A stretch of DNA of 64,000 bases from Streptomyces sp. SID12488 (GCF_010548275.1 NZ_JAAGLT010000009.1:62001-126000); one strand, 5' to 3'. Shown: positions 1-8,613, numbered from the stretch's first letter. Notes: a model not told the origin generated them from the letters alone. Translations and numbers: made by a program.

Positions 1-24
1 GCTCGGCGTGCTGGTGCTGTTCAT
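1..24 (-). CDS. possible 5' end of hutI (imidazolonepropionase), cut by the window edge
   Basis: An ATG at 22-24 on the minus strand opens a frame that leaves the window after eight codons (MNSTSTPS). It lies 65 bp downstream of the hutF stop on the same strand, and a GAGGA stretch sits a few bases before the ATG. In Streptomyces hut operons the gene after hutF is usually hutI, which converts imidazolonepropionate to formiminoglutamate. Nothing in eight residues can prove this, so the call rests on position only. The plus-strand reading of the same bases also gives a hydrophobic stretch, so the end of a membrane protein gene is the alternative. Confidence 0.3.
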
Positions 25-89
25 GGCGTCCTCGTGGGTGGCGGGCGGCCTGCGGGCCAGGGTTCGTACGGGAGGCGTTCGTACGGGGG

Positions 90-1478
90 TCAGCCGCGCA
101 GGGCTTCGACAGCCGCCGCGAGCGCCTGCGGCACCTCGGGTACGACGGTGTGCGCCCCGTCACGCACGACGTGCCGACCGGCCACGACCGTATGGCGCAC
201 ATCCGCTGCCGACGCTGCGAATACCGCGGTCTCCGCTCCCAGGCGAGGCACCGGCCCCGCAGTTCTGACCGAGTCGAGCGCAATCGTCGTGAAGTCGGCG
301 AGCGCACCCGCCTCAAGGGTGCCCGCGTCGTCCCAGCCGAGGGCCGCGTGGCCGTCGGCGGAGGCTGCCCGGAGCAGTGCTGCCGCTGTCCAGTGACCCC
401 GGGTGCGGGTGCGCAGGCGCTCGTTCAGCTCCATTGCGCGCGCCTCTTCGAACAGGTCGATGACGGCGTGACTGTCGGAGCCGAGACTGAGTGGTGAGCC
501 CGCGCGCTGGAGGGCGACGGCGGGGCCGATGCCGTCGGCGAGGTCGCGCTCGGTGGTGGGGCACATACAGGTACCGGTACCGCTGCCGCCGAGGAGCGCG
601 ATGTCGGCGGCGGTGAGGTGGGTGTTGTGGACGCCGGTGGTGCGGGGGCCGAGGACCCCGTGGTCGGCGAGGAGGCGGGTGGGCGTGCACCCGTGTGCGG
701 CCTGGCAGGCGTCGTTCTCCGCCGTCTGCTCGGACAGATGGACGTGGAGCGGGGCCCGCCGTTCCTCGGCCCAGCGTGCCACGGTCGCCAACTGACCGGC
801 GGGCACGGCCCGTACGGAGTGGATGGCGGCACCGATCCGCGCGTGATCCCGTTCCTTGAGAACTGAACAGCGTTCCGCCCAGGCCTCGGCCGTGCCGTCG
901 GAGAAGCGGAGCTGGTGGCGGTTCGGGGCCTGTCCGCCGTGCTTGTTCAGGATGCCCGCGGAGAGGTAAGCGGTGTCGAGGAGGGTGATGCGAACACCGG
1001 CGTCGGCGGCGGCCTCGACGAGGGCCTCGCCCATCGCGTTCGGGTCGCCGTAGGGGGTGCCGCCCGGGGCGTGGTGGACGTAGTGGAACTCGCCCACGGC
1101 GGTGATGCCGGCAAGCGCCATCTCGGCGTACACGGCTCGGGCGAGGGCGTGGTAGCTGTCCGGGGTGAGCTTGTCGGCGACGGAGTACATGACCTCGCGC
1201 CAGGTCCAGAAGGTGCCGGAGCCGACCTGGACGGTGCCGCGCAGGGCACGGTGGAAGGCATGGCTGTGGGCGTTGGCGAGGCCTGGAAGGGTGAGCCCGC
1301 GAAGGATCTCGGCGCCGGGCGGCGGAGCTTCGACTCCGGTGCGGACGCCGGCGATACGACCGTCCCGCAGGTCCAGAGCCACGCCTGGCTCGACGTTGGT
1401 GTCGAGCCAGGCGTGCTCCAGCCAGTAGGTGCGCTGCGGATGCGAGTGCCGAGGCGGGTGCTGATGAGGGTGCGTCAC
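90..1478 (-). CDS. hutF: formimidoylglutamate deiminase (HutF)
   Basis: The 462-residue protein is an amidohydrolase-superfamily metal enzyme that deaminates N-formimino-L-glutamate to N-formyl-L-glutamate and ammonia, a late step of histidine degradation. The first metal ligands are visible in ANAHSHAFH (His71, His73). A further His lies in HVHLSE (about 247) and the catalytic Asp in GSDSH (about 335). Length fits the family. The start is GTG at 1476-1478, chosen because it forms a GTGA overlap with the stop of the upstream amidohydrolase gene, which implies translational coupling in one operon. Product assignment is by family resemblance and by the neighbouring hutU. A guanine deaminase-like amidohydrolase is the less likely alternative. 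Confidence 0.9.
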   Translation of the reverse strand: MTHPHQHPPRHSHPQRTYWLEHAWLDTNVEPGVALDLRDGRIAGVRTGVEAPPPGAEILRGLTLPGLANAHSHAFHRALRGTVQVGSGTFWTWREVMYSVADKLTPDSYHALARAVYAEMALAGITAVGEFHYVHHAPGGTPYGDPNAMGEALVEAAADAGVRITLLDTAYLSAGILNKHGGQAPNRHQLRFSDGTAEAWAERCSVLKERDHARIGAAIHSVRAVPAGQLATVARWAEERRAPLHVHLSEQTAENDACQAAHGCTPTRLLADHGVLGPRTTGVHNTHLTAADIALLGGSGTGTCMCPTTERDLADGIGPAVALQRAGSPLSLGSDSHAVIDLFEEARAMELNERLRTRTRGHWTAAALLRAASADGHAALGWDDAGTLEAGALADFTTIALDSVRTAGPVPRLGAETAVFAASAADVRHTVVAGRHVVRDGAHTVVPEVPQALAAAVEALRG

Positions 1479-2686
1479 GTGCAGGCCAGCCCTTCCAGTA
1501 CGTCGGCGAGTGCGGTCACCCCGGCCACGCAGTCGTCCTCGGCGGCGTACTCCGCCGGGGAGTGCGAGACGCCCGTGGGGTTGCGCACGAACAGCATGGC
1601 GGTCGGGATGCTCCCGGAGAGAATCCCGGCGTCGTGTCCGGCACCGGTGCCCAGGACGGGAACCTTGAGCTCGGTGTCCTTCCCGTCCCGGCCCAGCTGT
1701 CGGGCGAGTTCGTCGCGCAGGGCGTGGTCGAACTCGACGACGGGGGTGAACGACTCACGGACGACGTCGAGATCGACGCCGTGCGCCTCGGCGTACTCGC
1801 GGGCCGCCTTCTCGACACCGGAGACAACGGTGTCGAGGGCGTGCTGGTCGGCGGCGCGGGAGTCGAGCCAGCCGCGTACGAGGGAGGGGATGGCGTTGAC
1901 CCCGTTGGGCTCGACGCTGATCTTCCCGAAGGTGGCGACCGCACCGGCGAGCTGCGCCTCGCGCCGGGCGGCGAGGACCGTCTCGGCGTACGGCAGCATG
2001 GGGTCACGCCGGTCGACGAGGCGTGTCGTACCGGCGTGGTTGGCCTCACCGCGGAAGTCGAAGCGCCACCGCCCGTGCGGCCAGATGGCACTGGCGATGC
2101 CGACGCGGTCGCCGCTGAGGTCGAGAGCCCGCCCCTGCTCGACGTGCAGCTCGACGAAGGCGCCGATACGTGCGAGCCGCTCGGGGTCCGGCCCGATGGC
2201 GTCCGGGTCGTACCCGGCGGCCTCCATGGCCCGCGGCAGGGTGACCCCGTCCCCGTCGGTCAGCAGCCGGGCCTGGTCGACGGTGACGGCCCCGGCGGTG
2301 AGCCGCGACCCGACACAGGCGAGCCCGAACCGGGCACCTTCCTCGTCCCCGAAGTTGACGATGGCCAGCGGCTTGCCGAACTGCGCTCCCCGGTCCCGGA
2401 GTTCATCAAGAGCGGCAAAGGAGGAGACGACCCCGAGGGGCCCGTCAAAGGCCCCGCCATCGGGCACGGAGTCAAGATGCGACCCGGTGACAACGGCATC
2501 CCCGGCGCCGGGATCCCCGAGCCAGGCCCACTGGTTCCCGTTCCGGTCGACCTCGTAGGACAGCCCCCGGCTCTCGGCCTGCTCCTTGAACCAGGCCCGG
2601 CATTCGAGATCGATGCCTGTCCAGGCGTAACGGCGATAGCCGTGTGAGCCGGGGTGGCGCCCGATGGGGGCGAGGTCGCGCCACAT
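1475..2686 (-). CDS. M20-family amidohydrolase (allantoate/N-carbamoyl-amino acid hydrolase type)
   Basis: This is a binuclear metallopeptidase-fold amidohydrolase of about 403 residues. Visible metal-site motifs are TGSHLDSVPDGGAFDGPLG (His70, Asp81), FGDEEGARFG (Glu115-Glu116) and VELHVEQG (His181). Family members remove carbamoyl, formyl or ureido groups from amino acid derivatives. Sitting between hutU and hutF, it may hydrolyse N-formylglutamate to glutamate and so replace HutG; that is inference from context. I start at the ATG at 2684-2686 because the next in-frame upstream codons include no plausible start before a repeat-containing spacer. No convincing ribosome-binding site precedes it, so a non-standard upstream start is possible. 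Its stop overlaps the hutF start (GTGA). Confidence 0.75.
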   Translation of the reverse strand: MWRDLAPIGRHPGSHGYRRYAWTGIDLECRAWFKEQAESRGLSYEVDRNGNQWAWLGDPGAGDAVVTGSHLDSVPDGGAFDGPLGVVSSFAALDELRDRGAQFGKPLAIVNFGDEEGARFGLACVGSRLTAGAVTVDQARLLTDGDGVTLPRAMEAAGYDPDAIGPDPERLARIGAFVELHVEQGRALDLSGDRVGIASAIWPHGRWRFDFRGEANHAGTTRLVDRRDPMLPYAETVLAARREAQLAGAVATFGKISVEPNGVNAIPSLVRGWLDSRAADQHALDTVVSGVEKAAREYAEAHGVDLDVVRESFTPVVEFDHALRDELARQLGRDGKDTELKVPVLGTGAGHDAGILSGSIPTAMLFVRNPTGVSHSPAEYAAEDDCVAGVTALADVLEGLACT

Positions 2687-2719
2687 CTGATGGAAAGAGG
2701 CACCGCCGGCAGGCTGTGG

Positions 2720-2762
2720 GCAGTCGTTCCGCAGGGCGGAACCGGTGGGCGCAGCCGAACCG
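2720..2762. repeat. short GC-rich inverted repeat between hutU and the amidohydrolase gene
   Basis: The 140-bp spacer holds an imperfect dyad centred on TTCCGC-AGGG-CGGAA inside a longer GTGGGC...GTGGGC context. It resembles the palindromic intergenic units scattered in Streptomyces genomes. Lying inside an operon, it could stabilise or process the transcript. I saw no second copy in this window. Confidence 0.45.
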
Positions 2763-2826
2763 GCAGACGGTGACGATCCCCCGCCCCTCGCCGAAGCGTC
2801 GCCGTCCCGCCCGCCGGAAGGACCCC

Positions 2827-4491
2827 TCACGCGTCGTCCCCCTCGCGCATGGGCACCCGTACACCCCGCTCGTCCGCGACCGTCTCCGCGATGTCGTACC
2901 CGGCGTCCACGTGCCGGATCACGCCCATCCCGGGGTCGTTGGTGAGCACCCGGCGGATCTTCTCGCCCGCCAGTTTCGTGCCGTCGGCCACCGACACCTG
3001 GCCGGCGTGGATGGACCGACCCATGCCGACACCGCCACCGTGGTGGATGGAGACCCACGACGCTCCGGACGCCACGTTCACCATCGCGTTCAGCAGCGGC
3101 CAGTCGGCGATCGCGTCGGAGCCGTCGAGCATCGCCTCGGTCTCCCGGTAGGGAGACGCGACGGATCCGCTGTCCAGGTGGTCGCGGCCGATCACCAGCG
3201 GCGCGGCCAGCTCACCGCTCGCCACCATGTCGTTGAAGCGCTCGCCCGCCTTGTCCCGCTCGCCGTAGCCGAGCCAGCAGATGCGGGCCGGCAGCCCCTG
3301 GAAGTGGACGCGCTCCCCGGCCATCTTGATCCAGCGGTGCAGGGATTCGTTCTCCGGGAACAGCTCCAGCATCGCCTTGTCGGTCTTCGCGATGTCGGAC
3401 GCCTCGCCCGACAGGGCCGCCCAGCGGAAGGGGCCCTTGCCCTCGCAGAAGAGGGGGCGGATGTACGCGGGCACGAAGCCGGGGAAGGCGAACGCCCGCT
3501 CGTATCCGGCCAGTTGGGCCTCACCGCGGATCGAGTTGCCGTAGTCGAAGACCTCGGCGCCGGCGTCCATGAAGCCGACCATCGCCTCCACGTGCCGGGC
3601 CATGGACTCGCGGGCCCGGGTCGTGAAGCCGGCCGGGTCCTTCGCCGCGTAGGACGCCAGGTCGTCGAAGTCGACGCCGACCGGCAGGTAGGCCAGCGGG
3701 TCGTGGGCCGAGGTCTGGTCGGTGACGATGTCGATGGGGGCGCTCTCGGCGAGCATGCGCGGGAGCAGTTCGGCCGCGTTGCCCAGCAGGCCGATGGAGA
3801 GCGGGCGGCGGGCGTCACGCGCCTCCACCGCGAGCTGGAGGGCGTGCTCCAGGGAGTCGGCCTTCACGTCGAGGTACCGGTGCTCGATACGGCGCTCGAT
3901 GGCGCGCGGGTCGACGTCGATACAGATCGCGACGCCGTCGTTCATCGTCACGGCGAGCGGCTGGGCGCCGCCCATCCCGCCGAGGCCGGCGGTGAGGGTG
4001 ATCGTCCCGGCGAGGGTGCCGCCGAACTTCTTGGCGGCGACGGCGGCGAAGGTCTCGTAGGTGCCCTGGAGGATGCCCTGGGTGCCGATGTAGATCCACG
4101 AGCCGGCCGTCATCTGCCCGTACATGGTCAGGCCGAGGGCCTCCAGGCGGCGGAACTCCTCCCAGTTGGCCCAGTCGCCGACCAGGTTGGAGTTGGCGAT
4201 CAGGACACGCGGGGCCCACTCGTGGGTCTGCATGACACCGACCGGGCGACCCGACTGGACGAGCATCGTCTCGTCCTGCTTCAGGGTTCGCAGGGTGCGG
4301 ACCATGGCGTCGAAGGAGCGCCAGTCACGGGCGGCCTTGCCGGTGCCGCCGTACACGACGAGCTTGTCGGGGTGTTCGGCGACCTCGGGGTCCAGGTTGT
4401 TCTGCAGCATCCGCAGGGCGGCCTCCTGCTGCCATCCCAGGGCACTCAGTTCCGTACCGCGCGGGGCTCGTACGGGGCGGGGTCCTGACAT
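2827..4491 (-). CDS. hutU: urocanate hydratase (urocanase)
   Basis: The 554-residue protein has the usual urocanase length and family signatures: YGGTGKAARDW near residue 47, and a glycine-rich segment GLGGMGGAQPLAVTMNDG that belongs to the NAD-binding core. It hydrates urocanate to 4-imidazolone-5-propionate in the cytoplasm, with tightly bound NAD as electrophile. The ATG at 4489-4491 is preceded by GGGAGG eight bases upstream, a strong start. It is the first gene of a minus-strand operon running into the amidohydrolase gene and hutF. A promoter is expected in the 180-bp divergent spacer, where a TTGAC and a CTATTCAGA motif occur. Confidence 0.95.
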   Translation of the reverse strand: MSGPRPVRAPRGTELSALGWQQEAALRMLQNNLDPEVAEHPDKLVVYGGTGKAARDWRSFDAMVRTLRTLKQDETMLVQSGRPVGVMQTHEWAPRVLIANSNLVGDWANWEEFRRLEALGLTMYGQMTAGSWIYIGTQGILQGTYETFAAVAAKKFGGTLAGTITLTAGLGGMGGAQPLAVTMNDGVAICIDVDPRAIERRIEHRYLDVKADSLEHALQLAVEARDARRPLSIGLLGNAAELLPRMLAESAPIDIVTDQTSAHDPLAYLPVGVDFDDLASYAAKDPAGFTTRARESMARHVEAMVGFMDAGAEVFDYGNSIRGEAQLAGYERAFAFPGFVPAYIRPLFCEGKGPFRWAALSGEASDIAKTDKAMLELFPENESLHRWIKMAGERVHFQGLPARICWLGYGERDKAGERFNDMVASGELAAPLVIGRDHLDSGSVASPYRETEAMLDGSDAIADWPLLNAMVNVASGASWVSIHHGGGVGMGRSIHAGQVSVADGTKLAGEKIRRVLTNDPGMGVIRHVDAGYDIAETVADERGVRVPMREGDDA

Positions 4492-4548
4492 GGTCTGCCT
4501 CCCAGCGGACTGACAGTGGACTGTTGCAGTGGATATTCACATCCTGGA

Positions 4549-4572
4549 CTTCTGAATAGAACTAGTCAATAC
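4549..4572 (-). promoter_or_regulatory. candidate hutU promoter/operator with a CTATTCAGA element
   Basis: Reading the minus strand, TTGAC (4565-4569) is followed after five bases by CTATTCAGA (4551-4559), about 60 bp before the hutU start. The same TTGAC plus CTATTCAGA arrangement, with a three-base gap, occurs on the plus strand at 11962-11978 next to the lyase gene. The match suggests a shared operator or promoter, unproven. Confidence 0.4.
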
Positions 4573-4673
4573 CTTCTCGTGCCCGGCATGCGCGCGCCGT
4601 AGATGTTTGGCTTGACCTGTCGACACGGATCTCGACACGACATCAGCACGGAACGACAGCACGGGGGACGCAA

Positions 4674-6071
4674 ATGGAGAACAACGGTTCCGATCGCACG
4701 GGCCGCCGGGACGAAGCCGTACGCGCCGCCGTGGAGCAGGGACTGCTCCGCGCCGACACACCCATCGTCGGACTTCTCGACGTCATCGGCATCCGCGAGT
4801 CCGCCGCCGAGCTGCGCGCCGCCTTCGACGCGGTCGTGGCACCCGGTACACCCGTCCTGCACGCCTTCGCGGTGAAGGCGACCCCGCTGGTGCCCGTACT
4901 GCGGCTGCTGCGCGAGGAGGGGATCGGGGCCGAGGTGGCGAGCCCGGGGGAGCTGGCGCTGGCGCGGGCGGCGGGGGTGCCGCCGAACCGGACAGTGCTC
5001 GACTCGCCCGCCAAGACGCCCACCGAGCTGCGCGAGGCGCTGGCGCTGGGCATCGCCGTGAACGCCGACAACCCGCAGGAGCTGGACCGGCTCGACGCGC
5101 TGATGCGGTCCGCGACCAGCTGGTCCCCGATCGGGATCCGGGTGAACCCGCAGATCGGCGGAGGGTCGATCGGGGCCACGTCCACCGCCACCACGACCTC
5201 GAAGTTCGGGGTCGCACTGCTGGACGAGGGGGCGCGCGAGTGGATCGTGGGGGCGTACGCCGAGCGCCCGTGGCTGACCAGGCTGCACGCGCACACCGGG
5301 TCGCAGGGCATCCCGCTGTCGCTGATGGTCCGGGGCGTGGCGGAGACGTACGCGCTGGCCGAGGAGATCAACCGGCGGGTCGGGCGGCGGCAGATCGACA
5401 CCATCGACATCGGCGGCGGGCTGCCGGTCAACTTCGCGTCAGACGCGACGATTCCGACGTACGCGCAGTACGCGCGGCTGCTGAGCGACGCGGTGCCGGG
5501 GCTGTTCGGGGGCCGGTACGGCCTGGTGACCGAGTTCGGGCGGTCGCTGCTGGCCAAGCACGGCACGGTCGTGGCGCGTGTCGAGTACGCGAAGAGCGCC
5601 GGCGGGCGACCGGTCGCGGTCACGCACGCGGGCGTGCAGGTCGCGACGCGGACGGTGTACGCACCGGCGTCGTGGCCGCTCAGGATCGCCGCGTACGACG
5701 GGAAGGGGCTCCCCAAGTCCGGGCCGGACGTGGTGCAGGACGTGGCCGGGCCCGCCTGCTTCTCGGGCGACCTGCTCGCCGAGGGGCGTGCGCTGCCGCT
5801 GCTCGAACAGGGTGACTACGCGGCGGCGCTGGACACGGGCGCGTACTACTTCGCGCACCACTACGCGTACAACTCCCTCGCCCGGCCCGGGATCTACGGC
5901 TTCGTGCCGGGCGCGAACGCGGGCGGACCAACCGACGGAGGCGACGATGTCACCTTCGCGGTCGTGCGGGAGCCTCAGACCGTCGCGGAGATCGTGGCCG
6001 AATCCGGTGGGGCGCACGCCTCGGCGCTCACCACCCTCGTCCCCACCACCTCCCCCTCCGCACGCCCTTGA
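4674..6071 (+). CDS. PLP-dependent fold III decarboxylase-like enzyme (Y4yA/LysA-like)
   Basis: The 465-residue protein belongs to the alanine racemase/ornithine-diaminopimelate decarboxylase fold. The PLP lysine is expected at Lys68 in HAFAVKATPL, the phosphate-binding loop is IDIGGGLPVNF near residue 245, and HAHTGSQG is the usual barrel motif. It departs from classical LysA in its extended C-terminal part and matches the Y4yA-like subgroup as I remember it, so the substrate is not assigned. The ATG at 4674 follows GGGGGA. It is transcribed divergently from hutU and has no same-strand partner close by. Diaminopimelate decarboxylase for lysine synthesis is possible but less likely. Confidence 0.75.
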   Translation: MENNGSDRTGRRDEAVRAAVEQGLLRADTPIVGLLDVIGIRESAAELRAAFDAVVAPGTPVLHAFAVKATPLVPVLRLLREEGIGAEVASPGELALARAAGVPPNRTVLDSPAKTPTELREALALGIAVNADNPQELDRLDALMRSATSWSPIGIRVNPQIGGGSIGATSTATTTSKFGVALLDEGAREWIVGAYAERPWLTRLHAHTGSQGIPLSLMVRGVAETYALAEEINRRVGRRQIDTIDIGGGLPVNFASDATIPTYAQYARLLSDAVPGLFGGRYGLVTEFGRSLLAKHGTVVARVEYAKSAGGRPVAVTHAGVQVATRTVYAPASWPLRIAAYDGKGLPKSGPDVVQDVAGPACFSGDLLAEGRALPLLEQGDYAAALDTGAYYFAHHYAYNSLARPGIYGFVPGANAGGPTDGGDDVTFAVVREPQTVAEIVAESGGAHASALTTLVPTTSPSARP

Positions 6072-6211
6072 CGGACCCCGGGGAACATGCAGGTCAACTG
6101 CCCTGAAAACGGGGTCAGTCGACCTACCTTAGTCATCCGCCGCATGTTCCACCGGAAAATGCCAGATCTCTCACTCCTCGCGCACACGTTGCGTAGCGTC
6201 TGCGTCACTCA

Positions 6212-6256
6212 GCCGAACGTCGGTTGGCCGAACATCCGTCGGCCGAACACCGGGCG
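6212..6256 (+). repeat. three tandem 15-bp repeats in the leader of the Roadblock cluster
   Basis: Three adjacent 15-bp units begin GCCGAAC (6212, 6227 and 6242) and end about 57 bp before the first Roadblock-like start codon. Their exact spacing, between one and two helical turns, suggests a binding-site array or recent slippage. The rest of the 240-bp spacer shows no gene. Confidence 0.7.
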
Positions 6257-6312
6257 GGACGGCCGAGGACCAGCCGGACAGACGCGAGCGGGACAGGTGG
6301 GAGGGGCCAAGG

Positions 6313-6747
6313 GTGCCCGGAATCGACGAGTGCTTACTGGAAGCCATGCGGCTGCCCGGTGCCCGGGGTGCCGCGCTGGTGGACTGGACCAGCGGGCTGG
6401 CACTGGGCACCGTCGGGGAGTCCCCGGGCGGTGATCCGGAGACGATGGCGGCCGAAGCGGCCGAGCTGGCCCGGCTGGCCGTCGAGCACCGGGCGTTCGC
6501 CCCGGAGGAGGAGTACGACGCCGGCGCCACCGACGCCGACGAGTTCGCCGGTGGCCCACTGGGACAGGATCCTCCGGTCGAGGACCTGATCATCAGCAAC
6601 CGCGACAGCTATCACGTCCTGCGGTTCGTCACGACGAGCTTCGACAGCAGTGTGTTCCTGCACCTGTGGCTGGCCCGCGCGGACGGCAATCTCGCGCTGG
6701 CCCGTATCCGGCTCGGCGAGATGGCCGGACGGCTGGTGCTGGGATGA
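6313..6747 (+). CDS. Roadblock/LC7-like protein with an acidic central insert
   Basis: The 144-residue protein starts with a GTG preceded by GGGAGGGG. Its beginning (GARGAALVDWTSGLALGTVG) and end (FLHLWLARADGNLALARIRLGEM) align by eye with the Roadblock-like protein at 8226. Between them lies an acidic insert at about residues 55-80. Roadblock proteins are small dimers that bind or regulate Ras-like GTPases (MglB in bacteria). It overlaps the next gene by ATGA, so the two are translationally coupled. No GTPase gene is adjacent, so its partner is unknown. Confidence 0.65.
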   Translation: MPGIDECLLEAMRLPGARGAALVDWTSGLALGTVGESPGGDPETMAAEAAELARLAVEHRAFAPEEEYDAGATDADEFAGGPLGQDPPVEDLIISNRDSYHVLRFVTTSFDSSVFLHLWLARADGNLALARIRLGEMAGRLVLG

Positions 6748-7628
6748 CGACTCTGCACACCAACACCAATCTGACGACCCCGCCGCCACGCCTGCCGGTG
6801 CGGGACAAGGCGGCGGGTCGCCAGCGGGCGTGGGGCGGGGTCTCACCGATGCTCGGCCGGCTCGCCACCGAGCGGGCAACCGGCGTCCTGGTCCGCGAGT
6901 GCGGCTCGCTCTACCTCGCCGACGGCCAGGTCGTGCACGCCGAGAGCCCGGCCGTACCGGGCCTGGACGTGCTGCTCACAGCGCGCGGCACGCTGGACGC
7001 GGAGGGCTGGCGGGACGCGGTCGGCGCGGCCGGCAAGCTGCACCGGGTCGGGCGGTTCCTGGTAGAGAGCGGCCGGATCGGCGTGGGCGCCCTGGAGGTG
7101 TGCCACCTGGGGGCGCTGTACGACGCGGCGTACTTCGCCCTCGCGCCCAGCGGGACGCCGGGGCACTTCAAGTACGGGGACGCACACTGGCTCGGTCCGG
7201 TGCGCCCGGTGCCGGTGGCCGCGGTGGAGCACGAGACGCTGCGCCGACGGGCCCTGCTGCACCGCATCTGGCCCGACCCGGCCCCCGACAGCGCCCCGCT
7301 GCTCCTCTCCGGCAGCCCGGCCGCGCCGACGGTCACCGCCCGCCAGCACGCCGTACTGGCCCTGGTGAACGGTGTCCGTACGGCGGCGGACATCGCCCTG
7401 GCGCTGGCCAGGCCCGCCTTCCACACCCTTGTGGACGTACGGCGTCTGGCAGCCGCCGGAGTCATAGCCCCGGAGGCCACGCCGACCCCGGCGCCGGCCC
7501 CCGTCGTCCCGCCACCACCGTCGGAGTCCTCGGCTCCCCCGGCTCCCCCCGGGACACTGCCGCCGTCGTTCGCCGACCCCAACATCACGCTGCTGAAGAG
7601 GCTCAGGGATGCGCTGGAGGCCCTTTGA
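6744..7628 (+). CDS. PatA-N/DUF4388-like protein
   Basis: The 294-residue protein carries an N-terminal segment (residues about 30-70, GVSPMLGRLATERATGVLVR then LYLADGQVVHAES) typical of the DUF4388 or PatA N-terminal domain found in bacterial signalling proteins. The middle contains a predicted winged-helix-like stretch near VLALVNGVRTAADIAL. A Pro/Ala-rich linker precedes a conserved-looking C-terminal helix (ITLLKRLRDALEAL). The ATG at 6744 overlaps the preceding stop. With three Roadblock-like neighbours it probably acts as their scaffold or regulator; the function is inferred from context only. Confidence 0.65.
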   Translation: MTTLHTNTNLTTPPPRLPVRDKAAGRQRAWGGVSPMLGRLATERATGVLVRECGSLYLADGQVVHAESPAVPGLDVLLTARGTLDAEGWRDAVGAAGKLHRVGRFLVESGRIGVGALEVCHLGALYDAAYFALAPSGTPGHFKYGDAHWLGPVRPVPVAAVEHETLRRRALLHRIWPDPAPDSAPLLLSGSPAAPTVTARQHAVLALVNGVRTAADIALALARPAFHTLVDVRRLAAAGVIAPEATPTPAPAPVVPPPPSESSAPPAPPGTLPPSFADPNITLLKRLRDALEAL

Positions 7629-7665
7629 AAAGCAGCGCCCGCGTGCCGAGAGGAGGCAACAACTC

Positions 7666-8199
7666 ATGGCAGCCGAGGCCGAGGTCATGGACGAACTGCG
7701 CCGGCTGCGGGCCCGCGTCCCCCAGCTCACCGGCGCACTCGCGGCCAGCGTCGACGGTCTCGTCCTCGTACAGGACACCCCGGGTGTCGAACCGGAGACG
7801 GTCGCGGCACTCACCGCCACCGCGCTCAGTGTCGCCGTGCGCATGGCGGACGCGACCGGCCAGGGCGACTTCCGCGAGCTGCTGATCCGCGGGGTCTACG
7901 GCTATGTGGCGACATACGCGGCGGGCCGTACCGCCGTCCTGACGCTGCTCGCGCAGGACCGCGTCAACGTCGGCCGACTCCACCTGGAGGGCCGCCGAGC
8001 CGGCCTCCGTATCGGCGAGCTGGTGGACGCGGCGGCCGAGGCGGAACAGGCGTCCGCGCCGCCCAGACCGGCCGTCACGCCCGAACCCACGCCGCCGGCC
8101 GCACCCGAACCCATGCCCACCCGAACCAGAACCCCGCGCGCGCCACGCACACCGACAACCACGCCCGACGCGCGCACCACCACCACCACGGAAAACTGA
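7666..8199 (+). CDS. Roadblock/LC7 domain protein with Pro/Thr-rich tail
   Basis: The 177-residue protein has a Roadblock core at about residues 1-120 (LTGALAASVDGLVLVQDTPG near the front, then VLTLLAQDRVNVGRLHLEGRRAG). A low-complexity tail of Pro, Thr and Arg from about residue 125 is probably disordered. I chose the ATG at 7666 because GGAGG lies ten bases before it. An ATG at 7609, overlapping the previous gene, would add 19 basic residues and is the alternative. It is the third gene of the cluster and follows the DUF4388-like gene closely. Confidence 0.75.
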   Translation: MAAEAEVMDELRRLRARVPQLTGALAASVDGLVLVQDTPGVEPETVAALTATALSVAVRMADATGQGDFRELLIRGVYGYVATYAAGRTAVLTLLAQDRVNVGRLHLEGRRAGLRIGELVDAAAEAEQASAPPRPAVTPEPTPPAAPEPMPTRTRTPRAPRTPTTTPDARTTTTTEN

Positions 8200-8225
8200 A
8201 CCGGAAGCAGGAGAGGAACACCGTC

Positions 8226-8600
8226 ATGGCCACCACAGAGACCGCGTTGAAAGAGGCGCTGACCTCCATCGAGGGCGCCACCGGAGTCGCACTCGTCGAC
8301 TACACCAGCGGCATGGCCCTGGGCACGATGGGCGGCAGCAAGACGTTCGACCTGAACGTCGCCGCCGCCGGCAACACCGACGTCGTACGCGCCAAGATGC
8401 GCACCATGGAGCATCTGGGCCTGAAGGGCGAGATCGAGGACATCCTGATCACGCTCTCCAGCCAGTACCACCTGATCCGCATGATGAAGGGGCGCGGCGG
8501 CAACGGCCTCTTCCTCTACCTGGTGCTCGACATCAACCGCTCCAACCTGGCGATGGCCCGCCACCAGCTGAAGCGGATCGAGGCGGAGATCGAGGTCTGA
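8226..8600 (+). CDS. Roadblock/LC7 domain protein
   Basis: A compact 124-residue single-domain Roadblock protein. It has the family pattern of an opening helix, EGATGVALVDYTSGMALG, a central helix and the closing strand GLFLYLVLDINRSNLAMARHQL. The ATG follows AGGAGAGG. It is the last gene of the four-gene plus-strand cluster and resembles the first Roadblock gene without the acidic insert, so the two could form hetero- or homodimers. No catalytic residues are expected in this fold. Confidence 0.85.
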   Translation: MATTETALKEALTSIEGATGVALVDYTSGMALGTMGGSKTFDLNVAAAGNTDVVRAKMRTMEHLGLKGEIEDILITLSSQYHLIRMMKGRGGNGLFLYLVLDINRSNLAMARHQLKRIEAEIEV

Positions 8601-8613
8601 GAGGACCGACGGG

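Noticed and set aside
915..2558. Long plus-strand frame opposite hutF and the amidohydrolase
   Set aside because: It lies antisense to two conserved genes, has no ribosome site and has a composition typical of a GC-driven shadow frame.
2644..4488. 614-residue plus-strand frame opposite hutU
   Set aside because: It mirrors the codon periodicity of hutU and is rich in Val, Gly, Arg and His with no domain.
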